A program made the position numbers and the translations under genes. A stretch of DNA of 64,000 nucleotides, taken from NCBI GenBank assembly GCA_900455085.1, contig UGTZ01000002.1, positions 55,752 to 119,751 of the forward strand, in the 5' to 3' direction. Positions 16,477 through 26,694 of this stretch are shown piece after piece. Each line of letters opens with the position of its first letter. Within the stretch, counting starts at the first letter, position 1. The DNA comes from Providencia rettgeri. GTDB lineage: Bacteria; Pseudomonadota; Gammaproteobacteria; Enterobacterales; Enterobacteriaceae. The notes beneath the pieces were generated by a model. That model was given only the letters and a program-made list of their open reading frames with translations. It did no database searches and was not told where the DNA came from.

Positions 16477-16696
16477 TCATTCCATTGTAATACGGGTGGA
16501 TAAAACCACTTTTTCCCAGTGCATTCAGCCAGTTAATATCACATTTTCAAAGCGCGTTTTCACGTCACAAACCGATTTTCCCGACGTGCGTTTTTTTATT
16601 TTGCAACATTTTATAAAAGTACCGACAGCTAAAGAAGAGACGGCAAAATCAAGATGATATTCAGTGGGGTACTTGCCGAACTGAGGTAAACCCAGC

Positions 16697-16813
16697 CCTC
16701 AACTGATTATCAGCGGTAAGTGGCTGAAGGAACTGGGGTTTGAAGTGGGCAGTCACTATACTCTCACTCGCCAAGCCGGACAGTTGATTATCCGGTTGGC
16801 TAAGGGGGAGTAA
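16697..16813 (+). pseudogene. SymE-like toxin fragment, copy 2
   Basis: The frame PQLIISGKWLKELGFEVGS, HYTLTRQAGQLIIRLAKGE, stop differs from copy 1 at few positions. Only the C-terminal ~38 residues of the usual ~110-residue SymE protein are present. The ~200 bp before it (16485-16696) hold no recognisable N-terminus. It lies between the active CdiI gene and the first orphan toxin. Confidence 0.65.
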
Positions 16814-16826
16814 GGCTATTTTGATA

Positions 16827-17204
16827 TCATGTATAGCGCTCTTTAAGCCTCATCATTGAGCGCTCTATTGTATCTTTATTCTCTGGGTGCTCAGTTATAT
16901 AACTATCCGTTATGAACTGCATTAACTCGACAAATTTTTGAGGAGATAATGTTGAACTTTCATAATCACCAAGAATAAAGCAGACACCATCAAATTCATT
17001 TGGATCATCTAAATCCTGATCTAATACATATTCCAATCCTTCAGAGGCAACACAGCCTATCCCTCTTGATGCATCATAAATAAATTGCTGAAAGTTCATT
17101 TTTTGCTCTTTATACATCATCTCTAACAAACAATATAAATCTCCAGCACCATTATTTATGAGGTGTTGTTCTACTTTTTTTAACCAATCTAAATTGTCTA
17201 TCAT
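16827..17204 (-). CDS. cdiI: CdiI immunity protein for the adjacent CdiA
   Basis: The 125-residue acidic protein overlaps the cdiA stop by 4 bases (ATGA-type coupling), the standard position of cdiI. Its C-terminal half (YVLDQDLDDPNEFDGVCFIL, FVELMQFITDSYITEHPEN, then a final helix) resembles the 'ribonuclease toxin immunity protein CdiI' group that pairs with EndoU-type CdiA toxins (from memory of the family). It neutralises the toxin in the producer's cytoplasm. Confidence 0.75.
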   Translation of the reverse strand: MIDNLDWLKKVEQHLINNGAGDLYCLLEMMYKEQKMNFQQFIYDASRGIGCVASEGLEYVLDQDLDDPNEFDGVCFILGDYESSTLSPQKFVELMQFITDSYITEHPENKDTIERSMMRLKERYT

Positions 17205-20200
17205 TTACTGTTCCTTGGAGGCATTGTAATGAAAGCATTACTGACTTGCCCTGTTTTAGTATCTTTAGTCACTCTAAACCAATAGCCATCGACTTTGACA
17301 TCATGAAGATTTTTAGATGGGTTCGCTTTAAAGTAATCTTCCGACTGCTTTGCAGCTTGGTTTGACATATTTGTAACTTTTGCATCAGATAATATTTTAG
17401 GATCATAAGTTGTTTTAGATTCAGCTTTCTTATAGCCAATAATTTTTCCTGCGTTTGGACCATTACCGGCTATTGCTGGTAGCTGATATTTATATTCAAT
17501 TAATCCAGGATAATTTTTATCTGTTGTTTTTAAATTAATTTTAGCTCCTGTTATTTCAACTGACTCTAAGAAGGCATCTTGCTTATGAGCACCTGATATT
17601 CCGGTTTTTTTCGCATTCAAAACACCTAGTTGAGTATTATGCTCAGTAATCTTAGATGTGAAATTTTCTGGAATTATTTTATTAACTTCTGAATTGGGAT
17701 TTGTCTTAGGTGGAGTCTGTCCGTTTGCAGGATTCTTCTTACCTTGCAGAACTTTACCAAGTGCTATCCCTGTCGCTGCCTTCGCTAGATCTTCTTTACT
17801 CGCACCGTTATCCACTAAATTAAGAATATTTTTGACATCAACGGGCGCAATCAAACCACCAAGCGTACTATCTTTTTGGAGTTTTTCTTGGATCTTTTCA
17901 TCGCTCAGACCTTGAGCTTTCCATTCTACAATAAGCTCCGTAGTTCTAATTTCATTAAAATACGGATTATTTATTTGCCCTGCGACCGTCCAGTCACTTC
18001 CTGACAAGCGGTAAATATCACCGATCCAATCAAATCCTGTGTCACTGAGCTTTTCACCTTGCTCTATCCCCAACAGCATTGCCGTAGTGTATTCAGTAAC
18101 AAGGTAGTTAAACTCTTCTTTACTTAACTGACCTGATTGATATAGACCAACAAGTTTTTCACCTGCGGCTTTTTCTTGATTTCGGTATTCGTTGCGAACA
18201 TTTCGTTCACAATCGGCATTTCCATTACAGCCGACAAATTTGGCCTGTAGATCATCAACGCTACCAATACCCGCATCTTCTAGTTTTTTATGAAGTGCTT
18301 TGCCTTTATCATCTAACTTATCAACACCGAATTTATTCGATAGTAAGTTATTCTCAACGGTAGTTTTTCCTGCCTGCGCCGCATTCAACGCATCCTGCGT
18401 CTCACCGCCCACCAAACCGCCGGCTATTCCCGCCGCCAGACTCGCAAACGCACTCAGTGTCGATTTTTCCTCTTCCGTCAGTTGGCTGACATCCTTATTA
18501 TAAATCTCTTTCGACAGCATGCCAATCGCTTCGGCTGTCACTGCCCCCGCGGCTTGCGATAGCGCATTCTCATCTTTTGCTAAGGCTAATGCCACATTTG
18601 CAATCGCATGCGCGGCCAGTAAGCCCGCTTTATTATCTTTACCGATTTCTTTAGCTATGTAATTCGCAATATACGGGGCACTGGCATTGGCGACAGCGGC
18701 ATTAACATCCCCATTTGCCAGTCCTTGGATTAACGCGGTGCCCGCATCGACAATGCGGGTGTTTTCACCACCAACACCCCATTTAGATTGGTTGATTTCG
18801 GCCTGAATAGCCGCTTCTAAGTCATCACCTTTAAGGTCAGGGTTGTTTTTGAGAACATTTTGTGTCGCATTAATTCGCGCATCCGTTACCGCAATGTCTT
18901 TAATCTGTTGACCTATTTCCCCGATTAACTGATTGCGGTCTATCCGTTTTTGCTCTTCGTCCTTGTCAAATATCGTCCCCAACTTCTCATGAGCGTTGTC
19001 CGTATCGCGGCTCAGGTCATCCACATTTTGCGTCTGCTTATCGGTGTCACGCACAATGAGGTCACCCTCGGCTACTGCCGATTGCGTGGTATTGCTGTCC
19101 TTGCCTTTGTTGTTGACGCCGGCAAGTAAAGCGCTGCCCGCATTGCTGATGAGCTGACCGCCAATCTCGCCCCCGGTATTGTAGCCGCCGCTTTGTTGCT
19201 CCACCGTGTAGTCGGCTTTATTGTTGATGTCCGTAAACCCAATCGTCCCGGTATCGAGTTTGTTTTTGTCCTTGCTGGCGTCACTGCTGATGACCGCACC
19301 GTCCAGTTGTGTATGGTCACCCACGGTAATATCAAAACCGCCTTGTCCCGCATGAATGCCCGTTTGATTATCCACGGATTGGTAATCACTGTGCATTTCA
19401 CTCTTATCGGCATTGACATTCACCGAGACAGCACCACTTTGGCTGTAACTGCCGCCTACGCTGCTGTTGGTTTGTTTCGAGTCGTATTTATCGGTCACTT
19501 GCTGGCTGCTCAGTGTCAGGTCACCGCCTACGTTCATGTTAACCTTGTCGCCACTGGCTTGCGCGCCGGTGAGGGTGGTGTCTTTGCCGCTGTTTATCGT
19601 CAGCGTTTTACCTGCATTGACCTCAGTATCGGTATAGTATTGGCTGTTGCCTTTCTCAAAGCCACTGCCTTTGCTGACACTGGCGTTCACATTCCAACCC
19701 GTTCCAGCGCTAATGCCAACCCCCACTGTCGTGCCTTTACTCTCGTTTTTACTGTCCACGGTTTGGGTATTGGTGGCGGATGAGAGATTAATGTCATTTT
19801 TGGCATTTAACGTCAGGTCTTTATCGGCATTGAGCGTGCTGCCTTGTATATCAATATTTCCTTTACTTCCGAACTTCTGGCCCGTTGCGTTTAGGGTTAT
19901 ATTATCGCCGGCACTTAAGCTGCTACTCGTTGCTGTTTGCTGCTCGGTTTTGCTGGTCGATTTCGAACTGCTGTTGCCATACGAGACATCGATACCGAAT
20001 GACCCGTTGTTGGTCAGGTCTGAATCTGGATTTTGCGCCGCGGCCAATTGACCGGCTTGATTCGCCTGTTGAAGCTTTAAGCCCGCCTTAATGCCTTGAA
20101 GTGCCTTTAATTGGCTGTCATCGGTCTCCTGAGCGGCTTTTCCGGTTTGGTAAGCCGTATTCAAGGCACTGCCGACTGAACCGCCCAGAGAGACGCTGAG

Positions 20201-23200
20201 GCCATTGGATTTAGTTTCAACTGATGTAATCGTAATCCGCTTATCTTGTGCGGCGCTTATCGCTATATCACTGCTGCTGACATTAATATCTTTCGCTGAA
20301 ATGAGATCACTACCATGCAGTACCGTACTTCCATTTGCACTAATTAAAACATCGCCACCTAATGACCCGATTGTACTCATGCTATCGCTTTGCGTATAAC
20401 CGTTTTGATTCATTTTTTGTGTAGAAGATTGGCTTCCAAGTGTAAATCCTAAACCGCCGCCACTGAATAAGCCGCTCTTTTTTGTTTTCTTATAACGATA
20501 GCTTGATTGTTTTTCAGTTGCAGCAGAAACATTTAAATCCCCGTCTGCGACGATTTTAACATCATGATTTCCGACTAAAGAAGAGCCAACGATTGTGGTG
20601 TTTTTGCCTGATGATATATTTATCTTTTCACCACTTAACTTAGAACCTTTTTCATGTGAGGCAAAGTCTTCTTCGATTGTTCTTGTGATTTTTTTTGAGA
20701 AGGTTTTTTTCTTTACTTTGGTTTCATCCAAATAATGATAGTCACTTTCTGTTTGACTACTTAATGTTACATTTTCACCCGCTGACAGATTAATATCGCC
20801 TTTAGCTGAGACTAGAAGCGATTCACCTATAATATTTTTACCGCTTTTGATTGAAATATGGTTACCACTACTTAATTCCGAACTCTCTTGGCGGTATGAT
20901 TCATCAATTTCATGTTTACGTTTTGCGATAGTCTCTTTACGCTGAAAGTTTTGAGATGAACCTAATGCAATATCATTTTTTGCGTCTAAGTTGATGCTTC
21001 CTTCTGCCTTAATTTTTGTCGCATTTCCACTAATATCATTTCCTGACGTTAAATTAAGGTTGCCTTGACTTGTAATTTGTGTACCTATGGTAACTTTTGA
21101 CTCTGAGGTGTACTGTTTTCCTTTTTTATGCCCCTCTAACTGCTGTGCTTTTAATTCAATATTATTTTTAGCGGATAAAGTACTATTTTCACCCGATTGG
21201 AGTGAGCTGCCTTGAATAACTAAATTGTCCCCAGCGTTAATATTAAGCTGCCCACTTGTTTTTATTTCACTGGCATGATTAGTTTGTTCTTTCCTATCCG
21301 AGATTGCAGCACGTGTATTTTTAGCATAAAGTGTTTCGATTACCTCATTGCTTATATTGACATTTTTCCCTGCGTTAAGGTTAATCCTTTCTTTTGCTGT
21401 TAAATCACTGATATGAATGTTAATGTCACGCCCAATGTTGGCGTCTATTAATCCTCCACTGGATATCTGGGACCCATTAGATGATAAATCCTGATTAGAC
21501 GATAAGGTTAAATCCCCTTTGGTAATAATTTGAGCCCCAGCTTCTGTTGTATGAGCACCTCGATAGTAATTATTTGAACTCTGGGTGTAGTTAAAAGCAT
21601 TGCGGATATCGTGAGAGTCTAAATTAATATTTTTTCCTGCAATAAGGGTGGCTTTCCCATTCTCTCCCGTGCTCGCCACCGTACTGGCAATGATATTCAC
21701 ATTCTGTACGGCTTTTAAGGTGAGTTCACCGTTATCGCCGGTGACATAAATACTCGCCGGTCTATCTAACCATGAAGAGCCACCTTCTTGGCGTAGGGCT
21801 GTTTCACTGAGAATGTCTCGTCCCGCTGACAATGATACGCTATTGGTGCCTCGAATTTCGCCACCGATATTTTTAATATCTTTAAGTGCATTCAGCGTAA
21901 TATCATGACCTTGAAGACGCCCGCTGTTTTGAATGTCATCGGCTCGTATCTCTGTCAATACTCGACTACTGACTTCACCGCTACTGAGGAAATTGCCGGT
22001 AAGGTCGGCGGTGACATTTTTCCCTCCCAATAAAGCGCCATTGCCATTTAAGTCACCTTCTCGAGCCCGTACGTACACTTGAGGCACGCTGACGAGTTCA
22101 ATGGTGCCATCAGGAAGGGTAATTTCTTTGTTGACCATCCAGACAATATCGGTGGTTAAATTGGCCATTTGCTCTGCTGATAATGCAATGCCCGGGGTGA
22201 GATGATATTTTTCACCAAAGGCGGCGCCATTCGTCAATAACGCACGATATTGGGCTTCATCACTGTCATATTGCCCTAATAATCGTTGTCCGGTGGTTTC
22301 AATGAGTTGGTCACGCACAAGGCGTTGTTCATAATAACCATCGCCGAGGCGTTTATTCAGTTGGTTACTGTCAAAAATATCTAAACTGGACAGCCATTTT
22401 TTGTTATTGGTAAAGCGTGGGTCAGTTTCAATCAAGTATTGACTGTCACTGTTTGGGATTAGGGTAAATAAACTGTTGTCAGGCAATGTAATATTAGGAC
22501 CCACGGTTTTAATGACCACGTCCTGGTTGTCTTTGAGTGTTTGCTCTACGATGTTAAGCCCCGGCTCCGCGTTAAATTCTAAGCCTTCAACCTCCCCAGC
22601 TTGCTGGTCTAATGTATTTTCTTTGACGGCATCCAGTTGAATTTGTGTGATGTTCCCCGCGTTTTCTGTCGCTTCCATTAGATTGAGTGCGAGGTTTTCT
22701 GATGTATTTAACCCTTGGTGTTGTGAACGAGATATACAGGTATACCATATAGTGCCACATTGAAAACGGTATATTGTTGTGCCGTCATCAAAGACACGGC
22801 GGATACCTTGAGTTTCTTGATTATTGAGCGATTCACCGGTAAGGATAAGATTTTGCCCCGCAATAATACGCGAGTTTTCGTTAGTTAATTGTACGCCATC
22901 CAGAGTGAGGTTTTTACCGCTGGTAATCAGCGCTGCGTCTTGTTGGATAATTTGGGTTTCATATATGATACGGTCGTAATCATATTCGTAGAAATCTTTT
23001 GTCCAATCTCCATTTTCAAACATACGCCAACGAACACCAGGGAAGTCGTCTGTATAATAAATTCCTACATTTTTATTTAATGAACCGTCTTCATTAATAG
23101 CATAACGCACTCCATTTTCTTCATCAGTTTGAATTTTGTAACGTCGACCATTACCAAAATCAAACCAATCAAAGTGTTCACGACTGACTTCCATGGCATC

Positions 23201-26200
23201 CTGCGTCAATTCGAGATGGATGTCTTTGTTTTCTAACGAGGTGGTTTTTAGTGTCAAGTTGCCCGCCGCTTCAATATTGGCACTGTGATTTTTAACGTTA
23301 TCGGCACGACCTGTTGCGTTAAGGTTTTCATCTAATGCTCCCCCAATCACTAAATCGCCATCGCTGTAGATAAGGGCGTGGTCGCGATTAAGAAGGTCGC
23401 TAACGGCGATGTTGACGGATTGGCGACCGGCGATGACCGCCGATTGCCCCTCTTGCTTATCATTAATGAGGGATTTAACGGCAATGGCAAGACTGTCGCC
23501 GTAAATTCGTCCAGTGCCGACATTGTTAAGTGATTGACCGATGAGGTGCGTGAGCTTACCGTCGATTAATCCAGTGTTGTGGATAGTCTCCTTGACGGTG
23601 ATGTGTGTCTGGCCGGCGCTGATTTCGCCTGGATCGGCATTGTCGACATTCGTCGCCAAAAGCTGTAACTCGCCGAGACTGGAAATTAACCCTAGATTCG
23701 TCAGGCTTTCGGCGACCTGAATGTGTAATTTTTCCCCCGCTTGAATGCGGCCTTGGTTAACGAACGCTTGCTGGATGAGCAGCGCGAGGTTACTTTGGGC
23801 TAATAATTTACCCTCACCACTCAATTGATTTGCGATGATACTTGCCTCGCCATTACTGACGATGACACCGTCAGTATTGGTGAGGGCTAACCCTGCCCCT
23901 TGAGTATTATCTGTGACCGTTAGCGCTTCCCCTGCTGACAACAGTCCATTGGTGTTATTGAGTGTCTGATGGATATTCGCTTGGAGGGAAGCCCCCGCGC
24001 GAATGGCGCCTTGTTGGTTATCCAGCGCGGCGGCCGTTAAAGTCACGTGCTGACCTTCAAGGCCCAATCCCGCTTGCCCTGTCTGAGTATTGTTCACGAT
24101 TTGACTGCTCAGCGTCAGTGTCTGATTTGCCTTGACCCAGCCCGCTGTATTATTGAGGTGATGCAATAGTGTGAGGGTGACATCGCCCACACCTTGAAGT
24201 TGGCCTTGCGTATTATTAACCGATTGGGCGCGAATATTCAGGTTGTCCCCTGAACGTATTTTACCTTGATTGTTGTTGATGTCTTGCGCGACAAGCAGGG
24301 TCGCACGGTCTTGAGATTGAATTGTACCTTGCTGATTATCCAGGGCATCGACATCGAGGTTTAACGCCCCTTGACTGAGTAAGGTTCCTGCCGTGTTATT
24401 TATTTGCTTCGCTTGAAGCTCAAGCTCTAAGTTGCCCTGTAGGTGACCTTGTGTGTTATCGAGGTCAGCAACCTGAATATTCAGCTTCCCGTGACTTGCT
24501 ACCGTCCCGTTTTGATTAAGGAAGGTGTGCTGCTGTGTATTGACTTGAAGTGAGCCCCCCGAAAGAAGTTGGCCCTGTTGGTTATTCCACTGAGCCGTCG
24601 TCAGGGTGGTATCGCCCCCACCTTGAACTTGGCCCTGCTGATTATTGAACTCACCGCTCTTGACCGTTAAATCCCCACCACTGAGAAGTCCGCCACTTTG
24701 TTGTGTCTGTTGGTTATTGATAGCGCGCCCTTGGGTATCTAGCGTCAGGTGTTTTCCGGCCTGGACCAGACCGCGCAGATTATTCAATTCACCGGCGGTA
24801 ATATTGAGGGTCTCTGTCGAGAGAATTTCCCCCTCCGTGTTGTCAATCTGGTTTTGCTGCGTATCTAAGGTGATGTGTTGGCCTTGAATGTGGCCCTGTT
24901 GATTCATCAGGGCGCCCACCTTGAGATGCAAGCTGTTTTCGGCAAAAACACCTTGCCCTGCTTGACTCGATTGATTGATTAATTGCTGCCCTTGTGTGTC
25001 TATCGCCACGGATTTTCCGCTGATAAGGCCTTGGCGATTGTCGATTTCACCAGTTTTTACGGTTAAATGGGTTCCACTAGACAGTACGCCTTGGGCGTTA
25101 TTGAGTTGTTGACTGTTTAGGGTTAACTCTTGCGTTGCAATCAAACGGCCTTTGGTATTCGTCATGGCACCTTGAGCCTCAAGCGTGAGGTTTTTCGCAG
25201 CGATTTCACCGTCTTGATTGTCTATCTGTTGCTGTGCCTTTAGGGTCGCATTTTCAGTGACAAGGAATCGACCATTTTGTGCACGAATATCGCTCGCGGA
25301 GGCGGTTAAATGAAGGTTTGCTGCTTGCACGTTAGCGTGAGAGAGATTGAGCGTCTTCCCTGTCACCGTTAAGGTGTCTTTTGCTACCACCTCACCGTGT
25401 AAATCTGCTGATTGTTCGGCATTTAGGGTTAATGACCCAGAGGCCGTCAATTGTCCTTTTTCATTAATGCCGGCAGCCAATAATGTGGTGTTGTCACTTT
25501 GTAGGGTATTTGCATTCAGCCGGGTATCACGGCCCGACACAATTTGCCCTTGCTGTGTATTGGTTATGGCCTCTTTCGCGTGTAATTGAATATCACTTTT
25601 TGCCAGTAAGGTTCCTTGGTTTTCAATCGAGGCTTGGCTATGAATATCAACATGCTGATTTGCCGTGATAACGCCTGCGTTACGAACCCGTCCATCAACC
25701 GATAAGACAACATCCCCAACTGCCGCACCCAGCTCACCCGCATTGCGTACACCGACGCCTTTGTCAGTGCCGACTAAGCGAATTTTATTGGCGTACATAC
25801 CCCCGAGACTGGCCACATCAATGGCAAACTCCGGTGCTGTATCCGAAGTGGCTTCGGTACTGAGCACCTTTCCGTTAACATCCGTACGGTTTTTCCCCGT
25901 GGTCACCGACAAGTCTTTGGCGTGCAATTTGGCGTTGATTTTTACCGCGCGAGCAATCAATTGGGTATAGTCGCTTTGTGTATCATTGAGACCATTACCT
26001 TGAATGGCAATTTGTCCATTTTTAACGTCAAAGCCGGCAATTTTCCCTTGTTCTAAGAGGACTTGCGCCGCCGCTAAGGTGGTTTTGTTGGCATTAATAA
26101 AACCGCAACCACTGCACGTAATGCCCGCCGGGTTGGCAATAATGACATCCGCGCGTTTACCAGCCACTTCGACAAAGCCATTGAGTTGGCTGGGATTGGC

Positions 26201-26674
26201 GCTGTTGATTTCATTTAAAATCACACTGGCTTCGCCTTTGGCGAGCCACGGATTCCCCGTAATGAGGCCGCCCAACTGGGTTTGGGTATTCACCGCACTG
26301 TTATTGAGAATAACCCCTTTGTTATCGACATCGAAGTTTTGGTATTTATTGTGGGAAACGCCACTGCTGTTGGGGGATTGAATGTTGACCTGCGGTGTCC
26401 CATTGGCGCCGGCAATAATCGTGGGTTGTTGATTGCCTGGTGCACTGCCATCAGCGACCACGGCGGCAGCGGTATGAAAACTGACTGCGCCAACCGCTAA
26501 CGCCAGACTCCAAACAAGCGGTTTGAGTGTCACCGATAAAGACGTGTCAGGGGCACTGCGACCGGAACGTCGAGAAGAAGAAGGGGTTTTGACGCGAGAC
26601 TTTGCAATATCCGCAACCACCATTAACAATTGGCGGGCACGATTGAAAATAATCCGGTAACAGTGCTTATTCAT
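17201..26674 (-). CDS. cdiA: CdiA/FhaB-type giant two-partner-secreted toxin (contact-dependent inhibition)
   Basis: A 3157-residue exoprotein. Residues 1-75 carry the extended signal peptide (MNKHCYRIIFNRARQLLMVV). The TPS domain follows to about residue 300 with NPWLAKGEASVILNEI and NPAGITCSGCGF. Long haemagglutinin repeats (many 'NNTQGQLQG/GGDLTVKSG' units) extend to ~1140. A central region (~1140-1560, with ETDPRFTNNKKWLSSLDIF) fits the receptor-binding part, and a second repeat block follows. VENN lies near residue 2773 (TTVENNLLSNKFG), leaving a ~385-residue C-terminal toxin segment. Its end has TGISGAHKQDAF, IEYKYQLPAI, and KTTYDPKILSDAKV; the spacing of H, K and T-x-Y-x-P resembles bacterial EndoU nucleases, a tentative call. 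It would be exported by the CdiB gene upstream, which is frameshifted here. Confidence 0.92.
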   Translation of the reverse strand: MNKHCYRIIFNRARQLLMVVADIAKSRVKTPSSSRRSGRSAPDTSLSVTLKPLVWSLALAVGAVSFHTAAAVVADGSAPGNQQPTIIAGANGTPQVNIQSPNSSGVSHNKYQNFDVDNKGVILNNSAVNTQTQLGGLITGNPWLAKGEASVILNEINSANPSQLNGFVEVAGKRADVIIANPAGITCSGCGFINANKTTLAAAQVLLEQGKIAGFDVKNGQIAIQGNGLNDTQSDYTQLIARAVKINAKLHAKDLSVTTGKNRTDVNGKVLSTEATSDTAPEFAIDVASLGGMYANKIRLVGTDKGVGVRNAGELGAAVGDVVLSVDGRVRNAGVITANQHVDIHSQASIENQGTLLAKSDIQLHAKEAITNTQQGQIVSGRDTRLNANTLQSDNTTLLAAGINEKGQLTASGSLTLNAEQSADLHGEVVAKDTLTVTGKTLNLSHANVQAANLHLTASASDIRAQNGRFLVTENATLKAQQQIDNQDGEIAAKNLTLEAQGAMTNTKGRLIATQELTLNSQQLNNAQGVLSSGTHLTVKTGEIDNRQGLISGKSVAIDTQGQQLINQSSQAGQGVFAENSLHLKVGALMNQQGHIQGQHITLDTQQNQIDNTEGEILSTETLNITAGELNNLRGLVQAGKHLTLDTQGRAINNQQTQQSGGLLSGGDLTVKSGEFNNQQGQVQGGGDTTLTTAQWNNQQGQLLSGGSLQVNTQQHTFLNQNGTVASHGKLNIQVADLDNTQGHLQGNLELELQAKQINNTAGTLLSQGALNLDVDALDNQQGTIQSQDRATLLVAQDINNNQGKIRSGDNLNIRAQSVNNTQGQLQGVGDVTLTLLHHLNNTAGWVKANQTLTLSSQIVNNTQTGQAGLGLEGQHVTLTAAALDNQQGAIRAGASLQANIHQTLNNTNGLLSAGEALTVTDNTQGAGLALTNTDGVIVSNGEASIIANQLSGEGKLLAQSNLALLIQQAFVNQGRIQAGEKLHIQVAESLTNLGLISSLGELQLLATNVDNADPGEISAGQTHITVKETIHNTGLIDGKLTHLIGQSLNNVGTGRIYGDSLAIAVKSLINDKQEGQSAVIAGRQSVNIAVSDLLNRDHALIYSDGDLVIGGALDENLNATGRADNVKNHSANIEAAGNLTLKTTSLENKDIHLELTQDAMEVSREHFDWFDFGNGRRYKIQTDEENGVRYAINEDGSLNKNVGIYYTDDFPGVRWRMFENGDWTKDFYEYDYDRIIYETQIIQQDAALITSGKNLTLDGVQLTNENSRIIAGQNLILTGESLNNQETQGIRRVFDDGTTIYRFQCGTIWYTCISRSQHQGLNTSENLALNLMEATENAGNITQIQLDAVKENTLDQQAGEVEGLEFNAEPGLNIVEQTLKDNQDVVIKTVGPNITLPDNSLFTLIPNSDSQYLIETDPRFTNNKKWLSSLDIFDSNQLNKRLGDGYYEQRLVRDQLIETTGQRLLGQYDSDEAQYRALLTNGAAFGEKYHLTPGIALSAEQMANLTTDIVWMVNKEITLPDGTIELVSVPQVYVRAREGDLNGNGALLGGKNVTADLTGNFLSSGEVSSRVLTEIRADDIQNSGRLQGHDITLNALKDIKNIGGEIRGTNSVSLSAGRDILSETALRQEGGSSWLDRPASIYVTGDNGELTLKAVQNVNIIASTVASTGENGKATLIAGKNINLDSHDIRNAFNYTQSSNNYYRGAHTTEAGAQIITKGDLTLSSNQDLSSNGSQISSGGLIDANIGRDINIHISDLTAKERINLNAGKNVNISNEVIETLYAKNTRAAISDRKEQTNHASEIKTSGQLNINAGDNLVIQGSSLQSGENSTLSAKNNIELKAQQLEGHKKGKQYTSESKVTIGTQITSQGNLNLTSGNDISGNATKIKAEGSINLDAKNDIALGSSQNFQRKETIAKRKHEIDESYRQESSELSSGNHISIKSGKNIIGESLLVSAKGDINLSAGENVTLSSQTESDYHYLDETKVKKKTFSKKITRTIEEDFASHEKGSKLSGEKINISSGKNTTIVGSSLVGNHDVKIVADGDLNVSAATEKQSSYRYKKTKKSGLFSGGGLGFTLGSQSSTQKMNQNGYTQSDSMSTIGSLGGDVLISANGSTVLHGSDLISAKDINVSSSDIAISAAQDKRITITSVETKSNGLSVSLGGSVGSALNTAYQTGKAAQETDDSQLKALQGIKAGLKLQQANQAGQLAAAQNPDSDLTNNGSFGIDVSYGNSSSKSTSKTEQQTATSSSLSAGDNITLNATGQKFGSKGNIDIQGSTLNADKDLTLNAKNDINLSSATNTQTVDSKNESKGTTVGVGISAGTGWNVNASVSKGSGFEKGNSQYYTDTEVNAGKTLTINSGKDTTLTGAQASGDKVNMNVGGDLTLSSQQVTDKYDSKQTNSSVGGSYSQSGAVSVNVNADKSEMHSDYQSVDNQTGIHAGQGGFDITVGDHTQLDGAVISSDASKDKNKLDTGTIGFTDINNKADYTVEQQSGGYNTGGEIGGQLISNAGSALLAGVNNKGKDSNTTQSAVAEGDLIVRDTDKQTQNVDDLSRDTDNAHEKLGTIFDKDEEQKRIDRNQLIGEIGQQIKDIAVTDARINATQNVLKNNPDLKGDDLEAAIQAEINQSKWGVGGENTRIVDAGTALIQGLANGDVNAAVANASAPYIANYIAKEIGKDNKAGLLAAHAIANVALALAKDENALSQAAGAVTAEAIGMLSKEIYNKDVSQLTEEEKSTLSAFASLAAGIAGGLVGGETQDALNAAQAGKTTVENNLLSNKFGVDKLDDKGKALHKKLEDAGIGSVDDLQAKFVGCNGNADCERNVRNEYRNQEKAAGEKLVGLYQSGQLSKEEFNYLVTEYTTAMLLGIEQGEKLSDTGFDWIGDIYRLSGSDWTVAGQINNPYFNEIRTTELIVEWKAQGLSDEKIQEKLQKDSTLGGLIAPVDVKNILNLVDNGASKEDLAKAATGIALGKVLQGKKNPANGQTPPKTNPNSEVNKIIPENFTSKITEHNTQLGVLNAKKTGISGAHKQDAFLESVEITGAKINLKTTDKNYPGLIEYKYQLPAIAGNGPNAGKIIGYKKAESKTTYDPKILSDAKVTNMSNQAAKQSEDYFKANPSKNLHDVKVDGYWFRVTKDTKTGQVSNAFITMPPRNSK

Positions 26675-26694
26675 AGCAATTCATCCAAATAAAA

